64,000 bases of DNA from an uncultured Muribaculaceae bacterium (GCA_910584125.1 CAJTXU010000008.1:1-64000); one strand, 5' to 3'. Shown: positions 53,758-63,145, counted from the first letter of the stretch. Program-made: numbers and translations. The notes: generated by a model not told the origin, from the letters alone.

Positions 53758-53840
53758 GTCTTGTAATTTTGGGGTTAATGTCAGGTTAATGAAAATCGCC
53801 GTTTCCGGATCTCGTGGAAGGCTCCCGTGAAACGACGATG

Positions 53841-53876
53841 CAAAATTACAACCGTGCGGGCTGCGTGACAATACCC
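53841..53876 (-). promoter_or_regulatory. Promoter of the hmu operon with shared motif
   Basis: On the minus strand, GGGTATTGTC (53867-53876), an 18-base spacer, TAATTTTG (53841-53848), then CATCG. The -33 position falls inside the motif (ATTG). The PepSY promoter at 55445-55480 has the same motif at the same distance. Confidence 0.65.
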
Positions 53877-53894
53877 AAAATCAGTGAAAATCCC

Positions 53895-55397
53895 TCAGGC
53901 GTGGCGGCGGTGGATGATCAGGCCTGAGATGAGGATGAGGGTGAGCAAAAGGCCGGCGATGAAGACGAAGAGGTCGGAGAGGGGACCCAGGAAGGGGTTG
54001 TAGCACCGGCCCACATGCAGTTCCAATGCAGTGTTCCATAGCGACATGGGCTGTGTGGCCAGTTCTGCGGGCATCTCGCTGAGTCTGTCGGTGCCTTTGG
54101 CATAGTCGACGGCAATCGGCTCTCTCGCTTCTGCGGTGTATCCTGTGGCCATGAACGCCGCCACAGGGTGCCCGTGGGAGCGTTCCGCTTTCTTACCGGT
54201 GAAATAATCGGAGACCTCCCCTGTGGCGGGATCCCATCGGAACATGCCGCTGAATGAGCCTACTATCCAGCGGCCCAGCGTATCCCGTTCGAAAACATTT
54301 ATACCCATGGGGCTGACCGGCGGAGTCTTGGAAATATCAAGGAATACCGGTCTTGTCTTGAATTCGGCATCGACTGTAACGAATCCCTCGGAGGTGGATA
54401 TGAGCCATTTGCCGAGTCGGTCGTCAAAACGGGCGGCACGCAGCCTGTCGTGCCAGGGATTGTCGTTGTCGAGCGTCGAGTACAGCAGAGGCTCGGTTGT
54501 GGTCAGCACGAGAGGTATCATCAGCGGCGGCCGCAGACACATGCCGGTCACGCTTATCAGCAATGTCAGGGCTATCAGCCAGTAACCGGCGCGGTCGTGC
54601 CAGCGGACGTTCCATTTAAGCCATGTGGCGAGCCGCCGGACGCGGGTCGTGAGTTTTCGTCTCGCTGCGGCACGAAGCCTGTGGGGCACTATGAATATCA
54701 CTATGCCCGTGAAGCAGAGGAATATGATGACGACCGCCACGGTGTCGACAATGATTCTGCCTGTGATTCCGAACAATCCGCCGCTATGGAGCAACCAGAT
54801 GGTCTTGAACAGCGATACTTCAGTGCTGTGTCCCTCGGCAGCCTGCAGCGGGATAATACGCGCATCGCGTGCGTTTGCGGCGTCAATGCTATATATCTTG
54901 CTGCGTGTCAACGCTATTATCCGCGTGCTGTCGGGCGAGAGGGTCACGTCAGTCACCCTCTCGGTATTCCCCGGGAGAGCAACCGGCGTCCATTGGCGGC
55001 CAGTGTGCCGAAACAGGTCATATTGAGCGGCGGCCCATATTGCGCCGTCGGCTGAGCGGACCACATTGCGCACATTGCGGCGGTCGGCGCCCGTGGGAAG
55101 ACCTTCGTTCATTTCCCGCCAATTTGCGAATCTGTTGTCGGTGAGCCATAGACCGGAGTTGCCATAGACCAGAATGGAGTCGGGTCCGAGGCGGAGCGTC
55201 CCTTTCAGGATTCCGTTGTTGTAATTGCGGATATGATATGAGGACGGCAGAAGCGAACGGTTTACGTCGCATCCGGCAATGGCTTCGCGATGGTTGAGAA
55301 GTATACCCGAAATGCAGAATACGAGTATGAAAACAGAGAATACGAGTCCCACCCAGCGGTGGAACCCTTTCCAGGTCAGTTTTCTATTTTTGGCCAT
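53895..55397 (-). CDS. PepSY-associated transmembrane protein
   Basis: A 500-residue protein from ATG 55397. An N-terminal helix (FHRWVGLVFSVFILVFCISGILLNHRE) bears the conserved His and Arg of PepSY_TM proteins. A periplasmic beta-rich part (~60-200) is followed by two or more helices and another large soluble domain, and a C-terminal helix with HRRHA. This family often reduces or processes iron-siderophore or heme complexes at the inner membrane. It lies upstream of the hmu operon and shares its promoter motif, so co-regulation by iron or heme is likely. Confidence 0.8.
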   Translation of the reverse strand: MAKNRKLTWKGFHRWVGLVFSVFILVFCISGILLNHREAIAGCDVNRSLLPSSYHIRNYNNGILKGTLRLGPDSILVYGNSGLWLTDNRFANWREMNEGLPTGADRRNVRNVVRSADGAIWAAAQYDLFRHTGRQWTPVALPGNTERVTDVTLSPDSTRIIALTRSKIYSIDAANARDARIIPLQAAEGHSTEVSLFKTIWLLHSGGLFGITGRIIVDTVAVVIIFLCFTGIVIFIVPHRLRAAARRKLTTRVRRLATWLKWNVRWHDRAGYWLIALTLLISVTGMCLRPPLMIPLVLTTTEPLLYSTLDNDNPWHDRLRAARFDDRLGKWLISTSEGFVTVDAEFKTRPVFLDISKTPPVSPMGINVFERDTLGRWIVGSFSGMFRWDPATGEVSDYFTGKKAERSHGHPVAAFMATGYTAEAREPIAVDYAKGTDRLSEMPAELATQPMSLWNTALELHVGRCYNPFLGPLSDLFVFIAGLLLTLILISGLIIHRRHA

Positions 55398-55444
55398 GTC
55401 GTAAGGTTTTGGAGCGGAGACAGGTATCCCCGCGAAAATCGATG

Positions 55445-55480
55445 CAAAGATAAGATATCGCCAGCAAAGAGACAATACCC
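55445..55480 (-). promoter_or_regulatory. Promoter of the PepSY gene with shared motif
   Basis: On the minus strand, GGGTATTGTC (55471-55480), an 18-base spacer, TATCTTTG (55445-55452), then CATCG, the same layout as the hmu operon promoter. Confidence 0.65.
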
Positions 55481-55539
55481 TATTCGGGTGATTGTGAATC
55501 CCTGGCCGGCATGCATGTGCGGGAACTCAGGGGGTGAAA

Positions 55540-55757
55540 AAACAGAGGCGCATCACTGCGCCTCTGCTTTCCGACAGACCTCGAAATCCTTCGTGGGCTG
55601 CCGTGGGTCCTAATTCAATTAAAACTATTAATCCATAACTTTACTAATGCAACAATAAATTGTCAATGAAACGATATATGCGATATACTTTACTTCTGCC
55701 ATGAGAATCCGAAATTGGATTCGGTGCCATTGACGTGTCAACACGACAAACCAATGA
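55540..55757 (-). ncRNA. Predicted small RNA transcription unit
   Basis: In the 643-base gap 55398-56041 the minus strand has an exact promoter, TTTG (55791-55794)-N20-TAATTTTG (55763-55770), and a terminator. The terminator is a 10-bp stem (55543-55552 with 55557-55566) followed by six T. The ~215-base transcript would hold small inverted repeats (TTGAC/GTCAA near 55731-55742; GAATCC/GGATTC near 55704-55721). Two tiny frames exist: 24 codons at 55628-55702, partly hydrophobic, and 28 codons at 55644-55730; neither is convincing. Regulatory RNA is the simplest reading. The rest of the gap shows nothing. Confidence 0.55.
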
Positions 55758-56041
55758 CGATGCAAAATTAATATTTAGCTTTTTTCTTTCCAAAAACTTC
55801 GGGAGTTTTTTTAACATTTCGCCCCTTCAGAACTGTTAAAATTGTTAAAAACTGGCCATATTGGCGTTTTCTTGGTTAAAAAGGGGTGTCGTTGTGGCTG
55901 GAAAACTGTCCCGGAATATAACTTTCTGGTGTGCGGTTATTGCTATTCCCGCAGATTCCCCTCCGCCGGGTGAATCGGCTTCGTTCAAAATATTTGTGAA
56001 TATGCGGAAGATTTATTAACTTGCCGAAAATTTAAGGAAGC

Positions 56042-56931
56042 ATGAAAAATCAGCGTATATGTCCCTTTACGGATTTCGGATTCAAGCTCATATTCGGTCG
56101 TGACAGCACCAAGGAGTTCACCATCGATTTCCTTAATTGTATATTTGCGGAGCAGGATTTTTTCTCGCCAATAGTTGATCTTGAGTTTCTTGATAAGGAA
56201 GCGGAGAAGTATGATATTGAGTCGCGGGGAGCCATTTTTGACATGCATTGCCGCACCTCGGACGGGAAGAGTTCATAGTCGAGATGCAGAACAGTCCGCA
56301 GGAATTCTTTGTCGATCGCAGTTTGTATTATGCCGGTCGAATGATGGCGATACAGGGGAAGAGGGGTAAGGAATGGAATTTTGAGCTGACGCCGGTATAT
56401 TTCGTGGCTCTGATGAATTTCCGATTGCCGGAGCTGGGGGAATCGGAATTGGTTCATGTCGCATTCTGCAACCTCAGTACCGGCAAACCAATCAGTTCGA
56501 AAGTTCGTTTCGGATATATACAGTTGCCGGAATTCAAGAAGGCCAAGCCGGAAGAATGTGTAACAGCATTCGATCAGTGGATATACGTACTTAAAAACAT
56601 GGAGATTATGGAGAGAATGCCGTTTGTGTCGACCAAAGAGATGTTCAGACGCCTTGACTCGGTGGTGTCGTACGCCGCCCTGAGCGAGAGTGAGAAAAAG
56701 AGGTATGACGCCGAGCTAAAGGCTTATCGCGACATTACCAACCAGTTGTCGTATGCCGAGAAGAAAGGCCGCGAGGAAGGCCGCGAGAAAGGCCGCGAGG
56801 AAGGTGCGATAGCGGCCAAAAAGTCTACCGCGTTGAGACTTTTGCAGCTCGGGCTTCCGGACAATGAAATCGCATGGGCGAGCGGTCTGCCGCTTGATGA
56901 AGTAAAGGTTCTTAAGGCGGGCAGGGAATAA
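56042..56931 (+). pseudogene. Rpn family nuclease/putative transposase (PD-(D/E)XK), frameshifted
   Basis: ATG 56042 opens a 78-residue frame with the N-terminal FTDFGFKLIFG and 'AIFDMHCRTSDGK', ending at TAG 56276-56278. The rest continues in the -1 frame (EEFIVEMQNSPQEFFVDRSLYY, then the body) to 56931. The broken site is the catalytic D...ExQ region itself, so one base has been lost near 56260-56268, or there is an assembly error. The C-terminal region has a GREEGREKGREEG tract from three 12-bp direct repeats. Rpn proteins are recombination-promoting nucleases widespread in Bacteroidales. Confidence 0.82.
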
Positions 56932-56952
56932 TGCTCAACCTGTTGGAAGAAT

Positions 56953-57002
56953 AAGAATAAGGAGGGCTGACGGGCAAATACCTGTCAGCCCTCCTTATTC
57001 TT
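56953..57002. terminator. Bidirectional terminator between the Rpn gene and surE
   Basis: A perfect 19-bp stem (56953-56971 with 56984-57002) has a 12-base loop. The stem base is A/T-rich on both sides, so it can end both convergent genes. Confidence 0.85.
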
Positions 57003-57050
57003 ACGAATGAGTTGAAAAGAAGATTCTCTGGACTTTCATATTGCGCGGGG

Positions 57051-57851
57051 TCAGTCGGTGGCTTGGGCGGCGAGGCGGGCGTAGCGGGCCAGGACGGCGG
57101 GGAGCCAGTCGATGTCGAGGCAGGTGTCTGCCGAACGCTCGATCGATACGGGGACGACCGAAATCATGCCGTGCGCCAGCGCCCATTCGTCGGTGCGCTC
57201 GTTGTCCGGCTCAAGGTTCTCGAAGCGCCCGGTCAGCCAGTAGAACTTGCGGCCGAACGGGTCGGTGTATTCCTTGTATTCGTCGTTCCAATGTCCGCGG
57301 CAGGGCATGCAGAGACGCATCTCGCGCGGCACGAAGTCCACGTCGGGTACATTCACGTTAAGACACACGTCCTGAGGCAGGCCGTTCTCGAGAATTGCCT
57401 TCACCAGCAGGTCGATGGCCGGAAGGCAAGGGGAGAAATCGGCGTCCATAGCGTGGTCGGTCAGCGAGAAGCCCACCGAAGGGATGCCGAACGCGGCTCC
57501 CTCCATGGCGGCTCCCATCGTGCCCGAATAGAGCACGTTGACCGCCGAGTTGCTGCCATGGTTGATGCCCGTCACCACTATGTCGGGGCGACGGTCGAGA
57601 ATGTGGTGCATGGCGAGCTTCACGCAGTCTACCGGCGTGCCCGACACGTGGTACATCCTCGCGCCACGGTAGTCCGGGAGCGGGGTGATGCGGAGCGGTT
57701 CGTTGACGGTGAGGGCCATCGACTGGCCCGACTGGGGATGCTGGGGACACACGGCCACGACATCGCCGATCTCGACGAGGCGGTCGATCAGCGCGTGCAC
57801 GCCACGCGCCATGTATGAATCATCGTTGCTTACAAGTATGAGGGGTCTCAT
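57051..57851 (-). CDS. surE: 5'/3'-nucleotidase SurE
   Basis: A 266-residue protein with the metal-binding N-terminal ILVSNDDSY (Gly of the usual NDDGY is Ser here), 'AVCPQHPQSGQSMALT' and 'VVTGINHGSNSAVNVLYSGTMGAA' motifs. It dephosphorylates nucleoside monophosphates and is linked to stationary-phase survival. Its start overlaps the stop of the glycosyltransferase gene (ATGA). It ends the mtaB-GT2-surE operon. Confidence 0.93.
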   Translation of the reverse strand: MRPLILVSNDDSYMARGVHALIDRLVEIGDVVAVCPQHPQSGQSMALTVNEPLRITPLPDYRGARMYHVSGTPVDCVKLAMHHILDRRPDIVVTGINHGSNSAVNVLYSGTMGAAMEGAAFGIPSVGFSLTDHAMDADFSPCLPAIDLLVKAILENGLPQDVCLNVNVPDVDFVPREMRLCMPCRGHWNDEYKEYTDPFGRKFYWLTGRFENLEPDNERTDEWALAHGMISVVPVSIERSADTCLDIDWLPAVLARYARLAAQATD

Positions 57852-58858
57852 TTTTCTTTTATCTTTAAAACTTTCTTTCGTTGCAGGTATCGGGCCGTCA
57901 CGGCGTTGAGGTCGGAGCCGGGCAGTGTCGGCAGTATGTCGCGATCGGGATAGAGGGTGTATTCACGTCGCATCTTCCGGAAATCGCGGTGGGCGCGCAG
58001 CACGGCGCGGGCGTTCGCAATGTCGCCCTTCAATAAGAACATCCCGAAGGCCAGAGTGTCGGCCAGACGGCGCAGAAAAAGCACGCGCCGGCCCCGCCTG
58101 CGAGTCAGGTTCTTGTGCAGCAGCAGCAGGTTGTTGCGGAAATTGAGATACGTCTTCCTCGGGTTGCCCTGGTTGAGCGAGGCGCCGCCGACATGATAGA
58201 CCTTCGAATCGGTGACGGCGCAGACGCGCCAGCCGGCGTTGAGCATCCGGCAGCAGAGGTCAATCTCCTCCATGTGGGCGAAAAACTTCGGGTCGAGACC
58301 GCCGAGGCCGACATACGCCTCGCGTCTGACCGTCATGCAGGCACCCGACGCCCAGGCCACGTCTACCGGTGGTCCGTCATACTGACCTTCGTCCTTCTCC
58401 ACTGAGTCGAACAGGCGCCCCCGGCAGAAAGGATAGCCGAGCCGGTCGAGATAGCCGCCAGCTGCCCCGGCGTATTCGAAACTCGACTTGTCGCGCCAGC
58501 TCAATATCTTGGGCTGGACGGCGCCGACGGACGGGTCGGACTCCATGAACGACAGGACAGGCCGCCACCAACCCTCGGTCACCTCTACGTCGGAGTTGAG
58601 CAAAGTGATGAACGGATAGTCCGCCGCGGCGATCGCCCGGTTGTAGCCCTCGGCGAAACCGTAATTCTCCGGAAGCTCGATGAGCTTCACCTCGGGATGG
58701 TTCTTGCGGATCCAGGCCACCGAGTCGTCGGTCGAGCCGTTGTCGGCCACTATGAGGTCGGCCGTGTCGCAGACCGTATGCCGCGACGCCGACGGGAGGA
58801 ACCGGCGGAGTAGCTCCAGACCGTTCCAGTTCAGTATGATGACGCCTAATTTCTTCAT
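57848..58858 (-). CDS. Glycosyltransferase family 2 (rhamnosyltransferase-like)
   Basis: A 336-residue GT-A enzyme. LGVIILNWNGLELL, VADNGSTDDS, LNSDVEV (DxD-like) and the GGLDPKFFAHMEEIDLCCR acceptor-side motif are typical of WbbL-like rhamnosyltransferases. It probably extends a surface glycan. The start overlaps the mtaB stop and its own stop overlaps surE, so all three are translated in a chain. The pairing with tRNA and nucleotide enzymes seems a syntenic habit rather than a functional link. Confidence 0.88.
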   Translation of the reverse strand: MKKLGVIILNWNGLELLRRFLPSASRHTVCDTADLIVADNGSTDDSVAWIRKNHPEVKLIELPENYGFAEGYNRAIAAADYPFITLLNSDVEVTEGWWRPVLSFMESDPSVGAVQPKILSWRDKSSFEYAGAAGGYLDRLGYPFCRGRLFDSVEKDEGQYDGPPVDVAWASGACMTVRREAYVGLGGLDPKFFAHMEEIDLCCRMLNAGWRVCAVTDSKVYHVGGASLNQGNPRKTYLNFRNNLLLLHKNLTRRRGRRVLFLRRLADTLAFGMFLLKGDIANARAVLRAHRDFRKMRREYTLYPDRDILPTLPGSDLNAVTARYLQRKKVLKIKEK

Positions 58859-60153
58859 TGTTCAGCCGATATGTTCTGTGCCGACAGGGTCACTCCGGTC
58901 ACTGTGTTGATTAGCTCGGGCTCAAGCGGAGCCTCCACGCGGATGTAGTTCTCGGTAAAGCCGTGCATCATTCGGCCGCCGTGCGAGGGCGACTCCCAGA
59001 GCACGTGCGCCTCACGGCCGGTCTGGCCGCTGACGAACGCGGCATGCTTCTCCGCGGAGACGCGCATGAGCTCCGACACGCGGCGGTGTTTCTCCTCCTG
59101 GCTCACGATGTGGCCGATGCGCAGGGCACTCGTGCCGGGGCGTTCGGAATAGGGGAACACATGCAGGCGCGTCACAGGCAGCGACTCGATGAACTCAAGG
59201 CCCCGCCGCCACTCCTCCTCGGTCTCTCCGCGCGCGCCGGCTATGACGTCCACACCGATGAACGCGTCAGGTATCAGACGGCGTATCAGCTCGATGCGCG
59301 AGCGGAACAGCGCGGTGTCGTAGCGTCGGTTCATGAGGCGCAGCACGGCGTCCGAGCCCGCCTGCAGCGGGATGTGGAAATGCGGCATGAAGGCGCGGGC
59401 CTCGGAGGCGATCCAGCGCAGGATCTCCTCGGTGAGCAGATTGGGCTCGATCGACGAGATTCGGTAACGCTCTATTCCCTCCACCGAGTCGAGCGAGCGC
59501 AGCAGGTCGAGCAGGCTCTCGCCTGTGTCGCGGCCGAAGTCGCCGATGTTCACGCCGGTGATCACAATCTCGCGTCCCCCCTCGTCGGCGACCTGACGCG
59601 CGATGTCGGTGATGTCGGCTATCCGGCCTGACCGCGAGCGGCCTCGGGCGTAGGGGATGGTGCAGTAGGTGCAGAAATAGTCGCAGCCGTCCTGCACCTT
59701 GAGGAAATAGCGGGTGCGGTCGCCGCGCTCGCACGAGGGCATGAACTCGCGGATCTCGAGCGGGGGAGTGGTGACTACCTGCTGGGTGCGGGTCTCGAGC
59801 CAGCGGTCGATGTATTGCGAGATGCGCAGCTTCTCGTTCGAACCGAGCACAATGGCCACACCCGGCAGCGAGGCGGCCTGCTCCGGCTTGAGCTGGGCGT
59901 AGCATCCTGTCACGACGATCGTGGCGTCGGGCCACTCGCGGGCCAGGCGCCTGACCAGCTGGCGTCCCTTCTTGTCGGCCATCTCGGTGACCGAGCATGT
60001 GTTGACTACGATGATGTCCGGCCGCTCTGTCTCCCCGGCGCGGACTATGCCCCGCGACGCCAGGATGCGGCCTATCGTCGAGGTCTCCGAGAAATTCAGT
60101 TTGCATCCCAGGGTGTGGTATGCGGCCTTGAGTGAGGTGGTGTTGTCGCTCAT
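58855..60153 (-). CDS. mtaB: tRNA t6A37 methylthiotransferase
   Basis: A 432-residue radical SAM methylthiotransferase. HTLGCKLNFSE, VNTCSVTEMADKK and VTGCYAQL give the N-terminal cluster Cys. The radical SAM motif is CDYFCTYC followed by IPYARGRSRSG. The 'GCKLNFSE' signature and the length separate MtaB from MiaB. It converts t6A37 to ms2t6A37. It heads an operon with GT2 and surE. Confidence 0.93.
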   Translation of the reverse strand: MSDNTTSLKAAYHTLGCKLNFSETSTIGRILASRGIVRAGETERPDIIVVNTCSVTEMADKKGRQLVRRLAREWPDATIVVTGCYAQLKPEQAASLPGVAIVLGSNEKLRISQYIDRWLETRTQQVVTTPPLEIREFMPSCERGDRTRYFLKVQDGCDYFCTYCTIPYARGRSRSGRIADITDIARQVADEGGREIVITGVNIGDFGRDTGESLLDLLRSLDSVEGIERYRISSIEPNLLTEEILRWIASEARAFMPHFHIPLQAGSDAVLRLMNRRYDTALFRSRIELIRRLIPDAFIGVDVIAGARGETEEEWRRGLEFIESLPVTRLHVFPYSERPGTSALRIGHIVSQEEKHRRVSELMRVSAEKHAAFVSGQTGREAHVLWESPSHGGRMMHGFTENYIRVEAPLEPELINTVTGVTLSAQNISAEQ

Positions 60154-60171
60154 TTCTTCTTAAATCTATTG

Positions 60172-60179
60172 CAAAATTA
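60172..60179 (-). promoter_or_regulatory. -7 element of the mtaB operon
   Basis: TAATTTTG on the minus strand, 19 bases before ATG 60153. The -33 position reads TTTC, near consensus. Confidence 0.6.
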
Positions 60180-60220
60180 AGCAAAAAATGGCGGAATCGT
60201 GAAAAAAAAGGAATAAACTA

Positions 60221-60251
60221 TTGACAAGGGGGCCATAATTTATTATCTTTG
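60221..60251 (+). promoter_or_regulatory. Promoter of the ftsX operon
   Basis: TTGA (60221-60224), a 19-base spacer and TATCTTTG (60244-60251). It lies back to back with the mtaB promoter. Confidence 0.65.
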
Positions 60252-60307
60252 CGTGCGGAAGGTCGGCCGAGCCGACGCCATTGCGTCGTGAACGCAACCC
60301 GACACAT

Positions 60308-61192
60308 ATGCATATGAAGTCAGACAAAGAGGTAAGGATATCTTATTGGGCCCATCATCTCACCACGATAGTCAGCGTGACACTCGTGCTGCTGCTGATG
60401 GGCATAATCGCGTTGATATGGATTAGCGCCGACACGGAGACGCGCCGTCTCAAGGAGCGTCTCGAGCTAACGGTGATAATGGCCGACAACGTACCGGCCG
60501 CGCAGGCCAAGGCCGTCGCCGCCGACATCAGCCGGCAGCCGTATGCGCGCGACGTCCGTTACACGAGCCGCGACGAGGCCCTGAGGAACTGGACCGCCGA
60601 CACGGGCGAGGACCTGCAGGAACTCTTCGGCGTCAACCCCCTGAGCGACGAGGTGACGTTCGGCATCCGCGCCGACTACGCCGACCCGCGCGCCATCGAC
60701 GGCATCAGGGCCGGACTTGAGAAGCTGCCCGGTGTCGAGGCCGTGTCGAGTCCCGACGCATCGATGGTTGAGGCGATGAACGAGAACATATCGCGGCTCA
60801 CCGTGATACTGGCCATTGTGGCCGGGGTGATGCTCGTGATATCGTTCGTGCTGATCAACAACACGGTGCACCTGGCCATATATTCGAGGCGTTTCACCAT
60901 CCACACCATGCAGCTCGTGGGCGCGACCAACGGCTTCATCCGACGCCCGATAATAGTCAACAACATGCTGGCCGGACTCGTGGCCGGACTTGTGGCCGCG
61001 GCCGTCATAGCCGTTGCGCTGGCCGGATCGAAGGAGGCCGGGCTCCCCGACCTGGGCGAATATATCGGCTGGGCGGCATACGGCATTGTGGCGGCCTCGC
61101 TCGTCACCGCCGGTATGCTGCTCTGCGCTCTGGCCTCATGGTGGTCGGCCAACGTGTATCTCCGCAAAGACTACGACCAATTATTCAGATAA
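60308..61192 (+). CDS. ftsX: Cell-division permease FtsX
   Basis: A 294-residue protein (ATG 60314 is equally possible). The N-terminal helix (TTIVSVTLVLLLMGIIALIWI), an extracytoplasmic loop of ~120 residues ending 'LPGVEAVSS', and three C-terminal helices with 'SRRFTIHTMQLVGATNGFIRRP' are FtsX-specific. It links cell division to peptidoglycan hydrolysis, with FtsE, which is not in the window. It heads the ftsX-DUF3098-uppP-truB-queA block conserved in Bacteroidetes. Confidence 0.92.
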   Translation: MHMKSDKEVRISYWAHHLTTIVSVTLVLLLMGIIALIWISADTETRRLKERLELTVIMADNVPAAQAKAVAADISRQPYARDVRYTSRDEALRNWTADTGEDLQELFGVNPLSDEVTFGIRADYADPRAIDGIRAGLEKLPGVEAVSSPDASMVEAMNENISRLTVILAIVAGVMLVISFVLINNTVHLAIYSRRFTIHTMQLVGATNGFIRRPIIVNNMLAGLVAGLVAAAVIAVALAGSKEAGLPDLGEYIGWAAYGIVAASLVTAGMLLCALASWWSANVYLRKDYDQLFR

Positions 61193-61203
61193 TACATTAG
61201 AAA

Positions 61204-61497
61204 ATGACCGATAACGATAATAAAGTCACAGGCAAGATGGAGGCGGCCGCCGAGCCCTCCGCGCAGCCGAGGATGCGCATGCCCTTCGGCAAGACCAATT
61301 TCCTGATGATGGCTGGCTGCCTTGCGCTGATCATAATAGGTTTCGCCCTGATGAGTGGCGGCGGTTCGGCCGAGGCGACGTCCTTCGACCCCGAGATATT
61401 CAGCACGCGGCGCATCGTGGTGGGCCCGGCCCTGACGTTCCTCGGCTTCCTGCTCATGGCGTTCGCCATAATATGGACTCCGCGCAAGGAGAAGTGA
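61204..61497 (+). CDS. DUF3098 family membrane protein
   Basis: A 97-residue protein with a polar N-terminus, the family motif MPFGKTNFLMMAGC, and two membrane helices (LMMAGCLALIIIGFALM; VVGPALTFLGFLLMAFAIIW). The family is confined to Bacteroidetes and usually sits between ftsX and uppP, as here. Function unknown. Confidence 0.87.
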   Translation: MTDNDNKVTGKMEAAAEPSAQPRMRMPFGKTNFLMMAGCLALIIIGFALMSGGGSAEATSFDPEIFSTRRIVVGPALTFLGFLLMAFAIIWTPRKEK

Positions 61498-61560
61498 TAA
61501 AACCCGAACATCAACGATAATTAACCTTCAGGGGCCTGCGATAGGCCCGCATCATGCATT

Positions 61561-62403
61561 ATGGAATGGATTGACGCCCTGATACTGGGCATTGTGCAGG
61601 GACTCACCGAATATCTTCCGGTGAGCTCAAGCGGTCACCTCGAGATCTTCAAGCAGATTCTGGGCATCGACCTGCCCGAAGACGAGAATCTGATGTTCAC
61701 CGTCATAGTCCACGCGGCCACGGTGCTTTCGACCATCGTCGTGCTGTGGCCGATGTTCGCGCGTCTGTGCAGGAGCTTCTTCACCTTCCGCCGCGGACAC
61801 GACTTCGACTATGTGTGCAAGATACTTGTGTCGTGCATACCCATCGGCATAGTGGGAGTCTTCTTCAAGAAGACCGTGGAGGAAATCTTCGGGGCGGGCC
61901 TGACGGTTGTCGGCGTCTGCCTTTGCGTCACGGCTTTGCTTCTTCTGTTCGCCTACCTCACCGACCTCCGCGCCGCGCGTCTCGGGTCGGGCAAAGGGGT
62001 CGTGGCGGCCTCGTCGGGCCGCGACATATCGTGGTGGGACGCCCTGATCATCGGCTGCGCGCAGGCCGTGGCGGTGCTCCCCGGCCTCAGCCGCTCGGGC
62101 ACGACGATCGCCACCGGCATCCTGCTCGGTGACAAGCGCGCCGAGGTAGCGCAGTTCTCGTTCCTGATGGTGATACTCCCGATCCTGGGCGAGTGCCTGC
62201 TCGATGTCAAGGACATGATCGGCGGCGCCGGAGCCGGCGCGGGCGAGACCGGAGCCGTGGCGCTGATCGTAGGCTTCGTGTCGGCCTTCGTGGTGGGCTG
62301 CGGCGCCTGCAAATGGATGATAGAACTCGTGAAGAAGGGCAAGCTCGTATGGTTTGCCGTCTATTGCGTCATAATGGGCGTGGTCTGCCTGCTCTGGCAG
62401 TAA
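61561..62403 (+). CDS. uppP: Undecaprenyl-diphosphatase
   Basis: A 280-residue membrane protein. The catalytic motifs [14 protein letters not shown] (residues ~15-28) and [15 protein letters not shown] (~172-186) are intact, with ~8 helices. It dephosphorylates undecaprenyl diphosphate to recycle the lipid carrier for cell-wall and glycan synthesis, and gives bacitracin resistance when raised. It is 63 bases after the DUF3098 gene and 31 bases before truB. Confidence 0.95.
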   Translation: MEWIDALILGIVQGLTEYLPVSSSGHLEIFKQILGIDLPEDENLMFTVIVHAATVLSTIVVLWPMFARLCRSFFTFRRGHDFDYVCKILVSCIPIGIVGVFFKKTVEEIFGAGLTVVGVCLCVTALLLLFAYLTDLRAARLGSGKGVVAASSGRDISWWDALIIGCAQAVAVLPGLSRSGTTIATGILLGDKRAEVAQFSFLMVILPILGECLLDVKDMIGGAGAGAGETGAVALIVGFVSAFVVGCGACKWMIELVKKGKLVWFAVYCVIMGVVCLLWQ

Positions 62404-62434
62404 CAGCCGGGTCACATGCCTCATACCGCAGACA

Positions 62435-63145
62435 ATGGATTTCATAACAGGAGAGATAATAGGAATCGACAAGCCGCTGGGCTGGACGTCGTTCGACGCC
62501 GTGAAGCGCATCCGCGGCGCCATACAGCGCCGTCTCGGGGTCCGCAAGTTCAAGGTCGGGCACGCCGGCACGCTTGATCCGCTGGCCACGGGCGTGCTCG
62601 TGATATGCACCGGCCGCGCCACGCGCCGCATCTCGGCGCTGCAGGAGGGCATGAAGGAATATGTGGCCGAGATCCGTCTCGGCGCCACCACCCCGAGCTT
62701 CGACCTCGAGACCGAGATCGACGCGACCTATCCGTTCGCACACGTCACGCCGCAGCTCGTGCTCGAGACGCTGCCGCGCTTCACAGGCCGCGTCATGCAG
62801 GTGCCTCCGGTCTTCTCGGCCGTTAAGGTCGACGGCAAGCGCGCCTATTCGTTCGCCCGCAAGGGCCATGACGTCGAGCTCAAGCCCAAGGAACTCGAGA
62901 TCCGCGAGCTGGAGATGCTCGGTTACGACGGGGCGTCAGGGCGGCTGACGCTCAGGGTGCTCTGCTCCAAGGGCACCTACATACGCGCGCTGGCCCGCGA
63001 CCTCGGAGCCGCACTCGGCACGGGCGGCCACCTCACCGCCCTGAGGCGTACCCGCGTCGGCGATGTGACCGCCGACACTTGCTGGAGCATCGACGAGGCC
63101 CTGAGGCACATCGCCGAAGACCCGCTGACATTCCCCGACGAGTGA
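62435..63145 (+). CDS. truB: tRNA pseudouridine-55 synthase
   Basis: A 236-residue enzyme. The catalytic Asp lies in GHAGTLDPLATGVL (~residues 38-51). 'YTFARKG'-like and 'GTYIRALARDLG' segments complete the fold. It isomerises U55 in the T loop of tRNAs. The length fits the shorter form lacking a large C-terminal PUA domain. Confidence 0.95.
   Translation: MDFITGEIIGIDKPLGWTSFDAVKRIRGAIQRRLGVRKFKVGHAGTLDPLATGVLVICTGRATRRISALQEGMKEYVAEIRLGATTPSFDLETEIDATYPFAHVTPQLVLETLPRFTGRVMQVPPVFSAVKVDGKRAYSFARKGHDVELKPKELEIRELEMLGYDGASGRLTLRVLCSKGTYIRALARDLGAALGTGGHLTALRRTRVGDVTADTCWSIDEALRHIAEDPLTFPDE

Noticed and set aside
56761..56815. Coding minisatellite or CRISPR-like repeat
   Set aside because: Three 12-bp repeats encode a charged tract usual in Rpn proteins; no spacers, so not CRISPR. 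No CRISPR array was seen anywhere in the window.
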